Positions 1-11,997 of a stretch of 64,000 nt of DNA are shown here, in pieces. Positions within the stretch are counted from its first letter, which is position 1; every line of letters begins with the position of its first letter. The DNA comes from Druceiella hillmani (Eukaryota; Arthropoda; Insecta; Lepidoptera; Hepialidae): positions 1,991,501 through 2,055,500 of the forward strand of contig JAYKKI010000062.1 of NCBI GenBank assembly GCA_039881145.1. Reading direction: 5' to 3'. The notes beneath the pieces are model-generated. The model saw nothing but the letters and a program-made list of their open reading frames with translations, was not told the origin of the DNA and made no database searches. The position numbers were made by a program, and so were the translations under genes.

Positions 1-760
1 TAGAACATTACAAAAGTTCATTAAAAACTCCACATAGAAGAAACAAATTGAGTTTTAAGGAACTAACACCATCCATTCGATATTGTTTGCACTACAAATT
101 GTGTTATTACAAGAAATAAAACATTTCGTAAGAACTATTAATGCCATCTGTTCCTCAGTTCATAAAATTTAACAAATATTACATATAATTTAACGTTAAC
201 CTTAGAACATTTATTTCTATTTTAAACAACTTTATATTCGAAAACAACAAAATAATATTGTAACGACGTAGTTCCATGTTGTAAGTCGATTAAATTTTTT
301 TTGATGTCATAACTTATCAATCTGCAGTTTATCCTCTACCTAAACGATGAAGCACAACCCGCAAACAAACATATGTACAAAAATAATTACTAAATTGTAA
401 AACTCCCACTACCAACATATTTAAACGTGACTGCCAAGCTCGATATTCATTTAAAACAGAATACGTTCGAACCAAATAGGCTCAATATGACGTTTATTGT
501 CTGGAAGTCATGACACTGAGCCGAAATTAGGTGACCACCGTTTTTCAGCCCCTCGGCAAACATGACCGTCAAGGTTGCCGTGGATACAAATTAAATTAAA
601 CGCTTTGCTCAAAATATGGATCCAAAATTGGTTTCATCATAAATGCAAATGTCCGAATACTCTTAAATCTCGTTGATATTTTGACTTTTTTTATCGTAGA
701 TTTCGTAAATAATAAATGATAATAAAACCAGAGGTGACAATGGTAACGGAGAAATGATCA
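1..760. repeat. Diverged long repeat, block Y, copy A
   Basis: This stretch aligns by eye, with many gaps, to 34819-35405 in the same orientation. Matching islands in order are 61-91 with 34819-34850, 322-360 with 34989-35030, 428-470 with 35111-35160, and an identical 18-mer TTCGTAAATAATAAATGA at 702-719 and 35388-35405. No gene is visible. The short frame at 754-945 has no recognisable content. The block probably continues to the left of the window. It could be an old transposon, a tandem unit or a segmental duplication; I cannot tell which. Confidence 0.45.
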
Positions 761-945
761 ACGGTACTTGTCAATATTCTTTTATCAACTACTTTAGAAT
801 GTTGTTCTACTTTTTTATTCTCCCGTTTTATACCTTCACGAATACGTCAGGGAGAATAACCAGTATCCTCCTTGTTATTAGAATAGAAATAAATTATATT
901 AAACACACCCCATGCCAATCTATATCAAAAGTCGATTACATTTAG

Positions 946-2435
946 TGTAATCTAAATAAATATCTGCTTGTAATTTCTAAATTTACTATGTAAATAAATA
1001 TCTGCTTTTTATAATTCCGCGATGAAAAAAAGAACCCGTATAATTTTCGTGAAATCCATCCATCTATTTTTATATGGGCTATCATGTGTATTTGAAATCT
1101 TCCGTTTAACCATTATATTTTATTAGAAGACACTCCAAAATTATTCCTTGTACTGTCTGATTCGGATACCCCGCCCCTTTTTTCAGCAAGGAGCTGAATG
1201 GCCGATTTCGGTTATAAAATGGTTATACATTGGGCACGGCGGAGCTCTTCAAATCCACTAGAAGAATAATGGATCGCAACTCGAATAAGTAGAAGGTGAA
1301 TATTCTGATAACCAGATTACATTTAGCATAGTCCAAGCGTAGTTCGTGAACCAAAAGAAATGATAAATTCTGAGACTTCAACCTTACAGCCTTAAATGTA
1401 GTAAGATAATCATTAAAGTGTATATCAGTCTTTGCCGGAAATTTTCCTTTTCTCTGTGGATGTGTTGGAGGCGACAGTCATATTTCAAACGTGAAGCTCA
1501 AAAATATTTATATGCGAATGTTTTCAAGTTAATTAATAAGACGTTAATTTAATAAATTTCATATGTAATGTTGTATCGTTTGAAAGGCCCGGTTAAAAAG
1601 ATCTCAAAATATTTTTTACTTAATTTTAAGTAGTATGTCTTTAGGCATGTACTAAAGAATATGTAAAAAAAAATGGACGCCGCTATTTCTAAAATTACTG
1701 TACCTTAAACTGTAAAAAAACTGAATGTTTATAACACTATACAAACGTTTTAAGTAAATTATGATGATTTTTATAAATGTCGTGGTTTTTGACATACAAG
1801 ATTATCCCCCTCCTTAACTATATCAAGTACTAATAAATAGTCTTTGCGCTAGGAAGTCCGTATTCACGTTGACTTGGCATATGCCCAACATAATTATATT
1901 AGGTACTATTAAATGTTTGTTTCGTTAGGAAATCAAAATTCAAGTCGACTTGTGATAAATAAAATAATTTTATTCGGGATGAGGTACGGAACCTTCGATT
2001 CTTGAACCAGACTCACACTTTTTATCATCCGACAATTAATAATGTTGAAAACACAAACCTCCAGTGGAATATCTTACAAGACAATCATATAGGTATGATT
2101 TTTTACTAAATTGGTTTAAAATTCTATTTGGGTTTTAGCATTGTAGTGAATCTAATTTGCAATTGAAGTGATTATTGGTATTGTCTTGGTAAAAACTTAT
2201 TTTGCGTATTTTTAAATTGGCAGATGAACGAATGCTGTAACTATTTTAACATATATATAATTATGTGTGTATGTGCGTGTGTATATTATTTTACCCAACG
2301 ATTTTGGGTGTTGACTAAGGTAAATCTTTCGTTATGGTCAAGTTAATAAGAATATTACAAGCTTTACAAATACCGTAACTAGCCCAAACTATTCTATATC
2401 TATATACTAAATTGCCTCCCAATTATATTTATGAT
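946..2435. other. AT-rich spacer with small direct repeats
   Basis: No gene is seen. A 17-bp unit, TAAATAAATATCTGCTT, occurs at 953-969 and again at 991-1007. A patch at about 1145-1290 is less AT-rich, with a TATAAAA at about 1215, but no initiator, frame or splice context makes it a convincing promoter. Confidence 0.5.
1825..1951 (+). repeat. Diverged tandem duplication
   Basis: Two similar stretches of about 50 bp lie at 1825-1876 and 1901-1951. Both run from A(A/G)GTACTA, through a TAGGAA core, to a GACTTG end. They look like an old local tandem duplication with later changes. Confidence 0.45.
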
Positions 2436-2531
2436 ATGACAGTGGAACGTCGCCATTCGCGGTCACGTCAAAATTGTATAGAGTTTAATGAAGATAATCT
2501 ATTCCAGCTAGTGGTACGTCATCCGGTTGTG
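2436..2531 (+). CDS. Possible first coding exon of an unknown gene
   Basis: An ATG at 2436 opens 32 codons that end exactly at a consensus splice donor (GTG|GTAAGT, donor G at 2532). The peptide starts MTVERRHSRSRQ and ends in DNLFQLVVRHPVV. Its base composition is clearly less AT-rich than the flanks, as expected for coding DNA. The acidic-then-hydrophobic end faintly recalls the first helix of MADF DNA-binding domains, which often begin with an LxxLVxxxPVLYD-like stretch; that is only a resemblance. An alternative reading is an internal exon using the acceptor-like TGACAG just after the ATG. I found no matching downstream exon, so the rest of the gene may lie beyond a long intron, or this may be a relic or chance. 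Confidence 0.3.
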
Positions 2532-3419
2532 GTAAGTAAAATATATTTCATTAATTTATTAATTAATATGTGGTGAAAACTTTTCGTGGTTTGAAAACAA
2601 ATCTCAACTTATCACGTATCACGCATTCTTTTTTTGTTTTTACGTTTAACGATATTAATATATATTTTTTAAATTCCTTCGAAACACCGCCTTCTATATT
2701 TTATATCCTCTGTCTATACATTAAGCTAAACCTATGAACCTAATTCAGGGATTGTCTACCAATGCGTTTGAAATAAATCAAAGAATAAACTAAGAGCAAT
2801 GAGTGGCGAAGTTTTAACCGAAGTCGAACTATCGAGTTGACATTTATAAATCGATGATGACCAAATACTTTTAATTCCAAAAATTACCATACGATTGCTG
2901 CCATATTACAGACTCTTGCCAATTGCACTAGACCTAACCAAAATGCATCGACCTCGCCTACCAATTTCTGAAGGTATATACCCCGAATGACGATAGGTAT
3001 AATTGTTCAGTGTTAGTTTTATTAGTGGTTTTTAGTTAGTAATTATCGTTTGTTTCGCGACTCTATTCTGATCTGATGTTTTAACTTACTTTAGTCTAAA
3101 TTCAATCTCCAATATACGAGGGGATTTAAAAGGTATTGTTAATTTGTAATTATGAATTTTATTAAACAATTTACGTTTTCAGGCATATCGCTATATCCAG
3201 TAAATTATATTTTTATTTATTTAAACGTTGCAATATCCGCTACACCATTTATCATAAATTTAAACTTATTTACACGTGTATCAAAAGATTCAAAATTGTT
3301 AGTACATTCAAAAATAAAACTGTTAAGTATAATAAAACTAATTATTCATTTAAAAATGTTCCACAACGCTATATTTTAGCTATTTTTAAAGGAGTTTTTC
3401 TCCTCCCCTAAATAGATTT
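2532..3419. other. AT-rich spacer after the candidate exon
   Basis: No gene is seen apart from the promoter-like site at 2975-3013. The 75-codon frame at 3152-3379 encodes a low-complexity I/L/F-rich peptide without any motif and is probably chance. Weak similarity to about 33260-33480 suggests that the diverged repeat of block X may begin inside this stretch. Confidence 0.4.
2975..3013 (+). promoter_or_regulatory. Core-promoter-like TATA plus initiator
   Basis: TATATA at 2975 is followed by TTCAGTG, which matches the arthropod initiator TCAGTY, with the presumed +1 A at 3009. The 34-bp spacing is near the usual 30-33. No good ORF follows: the first downstream ATG is closed at once by a stop. 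It may be a relic promoter or chance in AT-rich DNA. Confidence 0.3.
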
Positions 3420-4740
3420 CTTTCCACTCAGTGAGTAAAAAAGTTGGCAATTTGAACATTATCTGACTTCGCTTGAAGTTTTTTAGAGGTTATCAGATCT
3501 GAGAAATTTGCATGCGTTATTTTATATTAAGAACTTAAATATGTGCCCTTCATTTACATTATTTTGATATGAAACGAAAATATTACTTACTTCTATCTAA
3601 CTCGCACAAATTCAGTCTGACAAGTTTACATTAGAAATATTCAGGATGCTAAGAAAATATATTCTCAATATTCACTATTTAACATGAAGGTAAGCATTGA
3701 GTAAAAGTCAATAAATATGGGCTCTATACTTTTGAAGAATTAAAAAAAAATACAATCTTTTACATCATAAACAGCTTGTTGACATTCTCAAGACTTCTGA
3801 CATAATTAAACTTGTCAGTATAGAATAAAAAATTATTAAATATTGTACCTTACAATATTTAATGCTTATTGTTATAAATTATTGGGTGATAAATATAGGT
3901 TGGGCGTTACAAATTTCTTGACTACCATTTTAATTTATCTTCTATATTGTCGCTGAATACCGATCGTTTCTGTATCACTGTCAATTTCAAGAGTTTCCCA
4001 GCGACAAGGGTCAATATGCCTTCGTCATATCCGTCCGTATGTTGCGGGCTAATAACTCGGTCTTTTGACATTCCTTTATTAATTTTTACAGTTTTGCGAA
4101 TAGATTGAAATGAAGTGGCCAAAAAAAATTGAGATGCTACATGTATATAATCCATTTATAAAACGTCTTTTTAAACGCATTTTTTAAAACACTCTATCGA
4201 GAGGAATGATATTGGACAGGTCTTCATGAATACAGCAAATATTATTACGCAACATTTTTATGTAGTGACATTATTTCTAATATCCTCTACCTCTAACTTC
4301 ATTTCTCTCCGTAAATCACTATTATCGAAAATGCGGTCAAGGGGGAAAAGATACCTTTATATACCTTTCTACATATCTGTTAAGAAAAACCTCAAATGGA
4401 AAAGTCCACATCGAAATAATTTCAGGACTTATTGAGATTAATATTTTAATACTTACAGCCAAGCGGAGCGACACTTCACTTTACACAATGTAATGCTTCT
4501 CGTAATATAACACAATTTACTTATAAAATATACTATTAACGCGATTATGTCTAAAATGCTCGTCATGTTCTCTAGAAACATTAATTTCACTGCTGGTAGA
4601 TTAATAATTGATAACCGTGGCGCTCATAGATGAATGCCCTTTTTTAATTATGCCTCGTGGTTCAGAGTGTATTTAAAACTGAAATTTGTTGATATCACGC
4701 AAGTAACTAGCATAAAAAGTACACAACTCGCTGAAAATAA
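3420..4740. repeat. Diverged long repeat, block X, copy A
   Basis: The block is colinear with 33476-34475. Matching islands are 3419-3500 (GTGAGTAAAAA then a GAACAT core) with 33476-33570, 3613-3660 (ATTCAGGATGC) with 33727-33770, and 4570-4735 (GAAACATT, GCTGGTAGAT, AATTTGTTG, ATCACGCAA) with 34318-34475. The middle is too changed to align by eye. An ATGAAG|GTAAGC at 3684-3695 resembles a tiny first exon with a donor but has no TATA box. The short frames here (3922-4155, 4226-4435, 4648-4878) show no motif and are probably chance. Confidence 0.5.
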
Positions 4741-4756
4741 CATACATGCGGTATGC

Positions 4757-4793
4757 ATGGTGTGTTTTACATTAGCAAAGTAAAACACACCAT
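4757..4793. repeat. Perfect 14-bp inverted repeat
   Basis: ATGGTGTGTTTTAC (4757-4770) is exactly complementary to GTAAAACACACCAT (4780-4793), with a 9-bp loop. It lies at the end of repeat block X, copy A; the matching place in copy B lacks it, so it probably arose after the two copies split. Confidence 0.8.
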
Positions 4794-4899
4794 TTGTTTT
4801 TTTTATATTAGCAAAAATAGACACTTCATAGCGAGAAATCGTTACTTGTCTGGGGTTATATTCTAAAACTATGGTCATTTTTAAATTGTTTTATATAAA

Positions 4900-6880
4900 A
4901 TTGAGGTAGTTCGTTAGAAATATATATTTATGCCGAAGCTAATATTCCTGAGAATTCGAATCGTGATCTCCATTATTGGCATCACATAAAATAATTTCAA
5001 AATATACTTCAGTACAAGGAACGAAAGCGACTGATTCCCCCATAGAAAGAGGAGTGGAAATATGAGAAATCAAAAATATGAATAGAGGTATTGTCAAACT
5101 TCAAAATATAATGTTATAACCATTGTTGGAGCATGTGTTTCTTCTCTTTGTCATTGATTTTTAAAAATTAATATCATTACGAAGGCTTAAAAAAATTGGT
5201 AGAAACATAAATTTTAACGGTCAACTCCTAAAATTTAGTATAAAAACCCAAAACAAAATACGAGATAAGGTATTAAGTTCAAAATAATGCGTGCTACATT
5301 TTAGGATCAAAAATCTACTTGTAACATTTTATGCGACGCTGAATTTCGGGCGAGCTTTCATTATTGCTGTTAAAAAAGTTTAACAGACAACTAAGACTTT
5401 TTAAGTGGTTTGATTGAATATTAATCGCAAATTATAAACCGCAAATGCTTCAACAGCGGAATTTTCAGTGGGTAAGCCTTCAAATGACTTGTTTTTTTAT
5501 ATTTTTATTTCCAATTATATCCATTTTCCTTACCAAAATAGGAGAGATCTTTTTTAAATAATATTAGAAATTAAGCTGAATAAAAAAAAAATTCCAAAAA
5601 AAAACCGTAAACACTTCAAGATAGTAAAATCATGTGGCTTTTGAATTAGTGATCTGAACTACGAAATGAGTTAAGACTAGCTTTGGCCAGCGTTTTTGGA
5701 AGAGTTATCAAATAAAAAAAATGTGAAATGACTAACAGTTTGAGATGCACAAAAAAGCAGAAATAGTATTAAGAGAAATGAGTCTATGCTCTGCAGTTAA
5801 TAGCCGTGATATGTTTTTCATTTTTGTATTCACGCTCTTTAACTACGTTTAGACTACGACAATTTGGTATACACTAATGTGTATGAACACATTGAGTATA
5901 TTATATAGATCGTAGGTCTGTGCGTGAACACCACAGTTAGGGCTTGCGCCATTTATTGCAACATTTGGTTTCAAATATTTATAATTTCAAATATTTAATG
6001 GTAGATTTTGTTAAGTCTGGGGTAACATAATTGTATCGATGCAATCTAGTACTAAAAAAGAAGATATTGTTATTTTAAATTCCATTAAAAAGCTTACTTG
6101 TTTCAAAAAGGAGTTAACTTTTATATCTATTTTAATAGATACATTTTCTCACAGTTAACTTTATAATATTGTCTTAAGTTAGACACGCCCCTAGTCGCGT
6201 ATACCACAAGTTATGAAAACCAATTATTTCCTTATTGTCGGGTATAACATGTGAATAAAAATTATTCTTTAATTTGCAAAGCTGAAGTTTTCCACCCTTA
6301 TCCACTTTTACTCATTTTGTTACCACCAGAATTGGAACTTTTAAATAACTCAAAAAGTTTTGGAAAAATTTAACACCTTATTCAAGCGTGTTTCTGCATA
6401 GAGTACTAAGTATGCTTGAAGCGTTCATTCCAATATAATACTATTTATCGATTTCAAAACATAAATGAAATGAAAAAATAATTTGTAACACAAAAACTCA
6501 TTGCCTCAAATATTACACACCAAGGCTAATTGTTGTTTGTATTGTAATTTTTTTAACACAACGGGTTTCATGAAATGAATTTAGCAACTATGGCATTTAA
6601 AATTTTTTACAGACAATTAAATATGAAGTTTTCTTTCTAATTAGTATTAAAACATTTGTTTTCACTTTTAAATTTGCTACTTTCATGGGAAAAAACAGAG
6701 AGCGTTTTACGCTTTCTCAGAGGACTTAAATTTATTTTACTATTTTCCAAGGAAGTTTTTAAAGATTCTGTCAGATTTAAAAAAAATTTAAGATAAGATA
6801 TTACTGAATCGGTTTAACTCTTCGTATTCCCGTCCATAAATATCAAAGTATCATATATACAAATGCCAACTATCGCAGCC
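4900..6880. other. AT-rich spacer, nothing recognised
   Basis: No reading frame of note, RNA gene or repeat was found on either strand by eye. Homopolymer A and T runs are frequent. Confidence 0.5.
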
Positions 6881-6885
6881 AAAAG

Positions 6886-6944
6886 TATATAAGGAAAACA
6901 TTTAAAACCACAAACACAGTCAAGTGATGAATTTTATCTCGCGT
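6886..6944 (+). promoter_or_regulatory. TATA box, initiator and micro first exon
   Basis: TATATAAGG starts at 6886. An initiator-like ACACAGTC has its presumed +1 A at 6918, 32 bp downstream, which is the expected spacing. Nine bases later an ATG at 6927 opens six codons (MNFISR) that run into a consensus donor, GTGAGT, at 6945-6950. TATA box, very short leader, and a first exon of a few codons is the usual design of insect cuticular-protein and similar secreted-protein genes, where the signal peptide is completed in exon 2. I could not find a convincing second exon nearby, so this may be a decayed copy, the start of a gene with a longer intron, or chance. Confidence 0.35.
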
Positions 6945-6950
6945 GTGAGT

Positions 6951-7689
6951 AAAGATTTTAGTCAATGGGGACAAGTGGCAGTAAGAATTATAATTAACGT
7001 TAAATCTTGCTGAAGGCCTATGAATTTTGTCAAATAATTATTAAGCAAGATTTTTTCCAAACAAAATCAAATAAATTTTATGAGCATCTATTGCATTACA
7101 CTTGCTAACCTGTATTTTTACTAGTAAAACATTTTGCTAAGATGCACCAACACCTTGAATTGATATTTTGATGTGATGTTTAATTACATTGTAAATGTGT
7201 TTTAATTACACATCATGTGAAGTATATGTGGAAATTTTAATTATAATTTTTGATTATATTAAGCAAAGTTCCTTAATGACATTGAAATATAGGTCTTAAG
7301 TAATTATAGTAATATCTATTTGAATTAAAAGGTTTGTATCAAATAGAAACATGCAGATCCAGAACTAAATTTAAATTTTGCACGATAGTTATGGTAAAAA
7401 ATAATTTATTTTAACTGTCAATACCATTATACACTTAAAGTAATTACATTCAAATTATAAAATTTAAATATTTTAGAAGTGTTAAAAGTAGGCAACAAAA
7501 ATCTAATTATTCACAAAATCAGAAGAAATAGCCTACGGTTATGTAACAGCAATTTTGTAGGGTTGCTACTAACTACGTCTGGGTGGTAACCAGAAAAAAA
7601 AATTAAAAAAGCTTGGGGATCTAAATGCTCAAAGCACGTCACTGGCGTGCTATACATGCTGGTAATGTAAACGAAGTTGTATATACGTT
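6951..7689. other. AT-rich spacer, nothing recognised
   Basis: If the 6927 micro-exon is real, this would be its first intron. No exon with an acceptor and an open signal-peptide frame was identified. Confidence 0.4.
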
Positions 7690-7701
7690 TGTGTGTATAT
7701 A

Positions 7702-7756
<55 letters not shown>

Positions 7757-7800
7757 GTATGTATATATGTAAATATATATATATATATATGTATATATTT
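7690..7800. repeat. (TA)n microsatellite, interrupted
   Basis: TA dinucleotides run with scattered GT and CA interruptions. Translated Y/I-alternating frames across it are not genes. Confidence 0.95.
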
Positions 7801-8997
7801 ACAAATATAAAATTTTCTCAGAGTAGATACGTTGCCTAATATATCTTACTTTTTAAGTTATTGTAGTTTGAGTTGTTTCGGAATAAAGACATGTTCTATA
7901 CATGTCTTTTTAATATTTTTCTTTGTATCTCTAAAAACATTGTACCTAAAATTTAAAATAAAAATTAAAGGTATTATCGAGACCCTAGACATTTCAAGTG
8001 ATATTGTGCTATCTACAATAAAAAAAATACTTACTAATTGAATCCTCCTCCCCCAAATTACCAAATGAGTGTTTTTAAGTTTTAGCAATATCAACTATTC
8101 AGAGATCTATGCATGTTAAATTGTTTTATTACAATGCCAAATTTCAAGTTCATCGTTATGCGATTTATAAGATAAACGACTGTGATGGACAGCAGGATAG
8201 GTACGTAAGTAAGCATAGGTTTCCAATTTTTATAGATAAGGTAACATAGGAACAAGTTGAATTGAGAAAAGATCATTATGGAACGACAAGTACGGACTTA
8301 GAAGGCTCTAATTCTGAAAGACGGATGAAAGTTTAATAATTTTACAAGCCATTGAATTTTTTTTTATTTCGATGTCACCTTTCATCGTAAAAATTATGAA
8401 ACATACAAAATTGTTTACAGTACGGATGTATTTGTTTCGATTAAATTACGCTTCCTACTTAAACTCACTCTCCGATGCAGGCCTTTTTTCTTTCATAGTT
8501 CTAATTCAAATCTGATCTCCCGAGTTTTAATGTTTTTCAGAGTATCATTTTTACTTAACCTGCTATATATTATCTATGTGTAGTCTATGCATAGACTATA
8601 TATCATCAAACTTTAACAAAACTAATTCAAGCCTTATTAAATGATCAGCTAATTAAGAGGTGTATAAAAACTGAGTAGAAACAAGTTTTCTGTGGCCCAA
8701 AATGTGTGCATTTACGCCTGTTGCCTAAATATTTAAAGGAATTACTTAATTAAATTAATAAAATAATGGGAATACTTAATAAATGAATGGGAGAAGAAAG
8801 TAATGAAAAGAATTACTTTAAAAAAAGGTGCATCAGAATATCATTAGGAAATAATCACTCCTTCTTATAATACCCTACCAAAAATGGATCAGTTTTCATT
8901 TCATAATTATTTATAATTTTATTGTTGATGGTGTACTCAAGGGTCAAGTTTTTTTTACTCTGCGCTTTAAACGAGTACAGAACTTTACGGTTAATCT

Positions 8998-8998
<1 letters not shown>
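7801..8998. other. AT-rich spacer, nothing recognised
   Basis: No gene is seen. The short hydrophobic frames at 7832-8041, 7858-8094 and 8091-8276 have no motif. A perfect 18-bp palindrome, TAGTCTATGCATAGACTA, lies at about 8581-8598. Confidence 0.45.

Positions 8999-9089
<91 letters not shown>
8999..9089. repeat. (TA)n microsatellite
   Basis: About 90 bp of almost pure TA repeat. The overlapping frames on both strands are repeat translations, not proteins. Confidence 0.97.
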
Positions 9090-9090
<1 letters not shown>

Positions 9091-11300
9091 CACTTGTATG
9101 TAGCAATGTAACATAATACATAAAATAACTACTGAAAGAACTGTGTTCTCTCAACAATTATTTTCATGTGGCGATTGCAGTTTAGTTTGCAAACTTAAAA
9201 ATGCATTTATGCGCCAATTTCGCAATTTCGGATGATAGCTAGTAGTAGTAATTTGATATTTTGGTAATCTGATGATCTGATAAGTATCGTATTATTTATT
9301 GATATTAAAATAGTTTTATCAAATATGACACATCTAAAACGAAATTAAATTTGTGGATGACAGATTAAAAAAGAAAATGGCTTTAACTTCTTTTTTTATA
9401 TTACTTTTAACCTAATGATACTTTGTTGATCGATTTAAAAAATTGGATATTCACATTGAAATATAACTTTTACGGTTTAAACTATAGCTTATAAACTTGG
9501 TTAGACTTATAATAAAAAGTTTCGAACCTTCACTCCACGAGGAACCCACTTAAACACATGTTTCTAGTTTCATTAAAATGTTTGAAAGATTTTATTAAAA
9601 TAAATTATTTTCCTGCCATTTGCAAGCATGTTATGAAAAGGTTTATCCCACCAAAATTCCGAGCTAACAATTTCTTTTTAATGAAGTCAGACTGAAATAT
9701 ATTTTCCATTCAATATTGGGTTTGAACTTGACAAGTTTTCACATTTAATAGGTATTCTGGAATTTCATATTCATAGAAATAAATTTGCGCCTTCGTTGAA
9801 TACGAAAAAATGTGAAATACGTGCTTAGTTCAAAGTTCAAGGCTGAATTAAGAACGTAGTCTTCTTTGTATTTAAAAATCTTTAATTATAAACTTTACAT
9901 GGGGAATAAACTTTGCAGTTTTAGATTTCAATTATTTTTTATTATTTATTGAAAAGTCCAAAAAAATTTGCATATTTTTTTCATGGAATTTCCACTATTT
10001 GTTTGTAGTTAATATTAATACCAGTATCAAACGGCATACTAAGTTTTTCTACACTTTTTGCGATTGACATAAGTTTCCATATTGTCATATTGGGTGTGGA
10101 AAGATGATACATGGTTTCAGAGATATTTTTTAATCGTGGGTTAATGGGCCTGATAAAAAATTATGAAAAATCGATTTCCTTAGTTCTAATTGGTTTGTGA
10201 AAAAGTAGAAATAAAATTATAAATGTACCGCTGTACAAAGGTCTATTAAATGACCGCAAACGTAACTTTGATCCTAATTTTAACGGTCTTTATACAAACT
10301 TAAAAATAGTTTTTTTTCCTATTCCTACACAATAAAGGTACGTGTATTTTGATTATTTTGTTATTATTGTTTACTTTGTTACGTCAGCAAAATATTGGTT
10401 CCAGGTCTCAATTATTACTTGTACATAGAAGTCAAACGTGACTCGAAATATTTCTTGTGAATAGGGCAAGGCCTGTATGCAGTAGATTCTGCGAGAAACC
10501 TGCGCACTGTCGCATAGTAGTTTCAAATTTTGCTTTATAAACATAGTTAAAAAATAATCTCTAAGGATTTTTCAAAACGTTGCATGTTTTTTTTTTAAAT
10601 AAATATTTCAACCGATCGATTTTCTATTAATTACAAAATATTTTGACATGTCGATTAAATAATATAACCTAATGTTTACAAGGTGACAGCATCGATTGGA
10701 ATGGATTTTCGTAAACATTTTTTTTTTAAACAAAAATTAAAAAAAAAACAGAAGCTCATAATTTATCTCTTCATAATGTTTCGGAAACCCCAGAGTTTAT
10801 ATCCAAACCCACTTTTGAGGAAATTTTAAAACTTCGATCTATTTGTTTTTTTTTTGTTTTCTCTCCACACAAACAAAATAAATAAAGCTCCATAACTTTT
10901 TAAATAATGAATTAACGAAAAATTATTGTAAAATATAAAATTTTTGTATAAATTAATAAAAAAAATTTAGGGTAATAGTTTTTCAAAATAAAATAGTCTG
11001 ATTTTATGTACCGCTAGACTACAAAACAGAAATTTCGTTTCAAGGACTATCATGTACTTAGATATCTTTTTTCATAAAATGCTTACAATTACTTAATTTT
11101 TTTAAGCATTATATTTTATGCAGCAATTAGGAAAACATATTGTATATTGTAGAATGAGAATCAGTTAAACTTAAAATCCCACTATATGTTTGCAATATTC
11201 CACATTACAAAAGCGTCAAGTTTAAAACTTTTTTAAGATCCGGAATTGAGCGATATTTTTCTCTTTTTTGATTGGTCTATCCTTTTACCCAGCACAAAAA
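9090..11300. other. AT-rich spacer, nothing recognised
   Basis: No ORF of 60 codons or more occurs here on either strand. I recognise no gene, RNA or mobile element, only homopolymer runs. Confidence 0.5.
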
Positions 11301-11302
11301 CG

Positions 11303-11354
11303 TATATAAAAATTGCACTAAAATATCACTTTAGTAATTAACATTAAAATGCAG
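11303..11354 (+). promoter_or_regulatory. TATA box and two-codon micro first exon
   Basis: TATATAAAA starts at 11303 and a TCACTT initiator-like site has its A at 11338. A short leader leads to AAAATGCAG|GTAATT, so that ATG (11349) and one glutamine codon stop at a donor at 11355. This is the same layout as at 6886-6944 and recalls cuticle-protein genes, whose first exon often holds only one to four codons. The downstream acceptor-like GTTACAG at about 11550 is not followed by an open secretory-signal frame. Chance or a relic remains possible. Confidence 0.3.
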
Positions 11355-11360
11355 GTAATT

Positions 11361-11910
11361 CATTTTCTCTTACGATTATTAAGACCATTGCCAGCATCGA
11401 AACTAACTACTTAGATTAAGGAAAAAGGACTGTATGAAGAAGGCTTAATAATTACGTGACTATTCGATTCTTATCGCTGAAGCAACAAAATTAAATATAA
11501 CATTTTAAAACTTTTATTTAATTATTTGTCAACATATTACTGTTACAGGGGCAATCACTTCCAGTCAAAACACTTTCCATTTTTTTTTTAAATGTATGGG
11601 TTGGTAAATGTTGAAAAGTTTTAAAATATACAATAATAAGAGTATACTTAAAAAAACTTGTCTAGTACGAGTAGAACTCACACTACGAGGGTTTCGTGTA
11701 CATTAAGGCACTTACAAACTTTCAAGTTTTTATTTTCGTGATTTTTATAATATAACTAGAAATATGCAAAATAAAATTATAAAAATATATTTTTGTATTC
11801 CGCTTAATAAGTACACTCCATATGATGAATAAAATTTACAATACATATTTTCGAGTAGTATATTCACTCCCTTTTACGTTCCGTACGAATATTTCCGAAA
11901 AGTTACTCAA
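11361..11910. other. AT-rich spacer, possible intron
   Basis: No open frame of note is present. This would be the first intron of the 11349 candidate if that start is real. Confidence 0.35.
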
Positions 11911-11960
11911 TATTATACATTATATTATATATATATAATGTATAATATATTGTATAATAT

Positions 11961-11996
<36 letters not shown>
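11911..11996. repeat. TA-rich microsatellite with self-complementary core
   Basis: The tract begins with TATTATACATTATATT, repeats ATAATGTATAATATATTGTA-like units and ends in pure TA. The first half is strongly self-complementary. Confidence 0.9.

Positions 11997-11997
<1 letters not shown>

Noticed and set aside
2538..3420. Second exon completing the 2436-2531 candidate
   Set aside because: No acceptor followed by an in-phase, protein-like frame was found within about 900 bp.
3684..3695. ATGAAG|GTAAGC as another micro first exon
   Set aside because: No TATA box or initiator at the right distance, and the matching place in the other repeat copy (33770-33800) does not conserve it.
7625..9157. 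Reading frames rich in alternating Y and I at 7625, 8855 (minus) and 8922
   Set aside because: They are translations of TA microsatellites on either strand, with no signal of selection or splice context.
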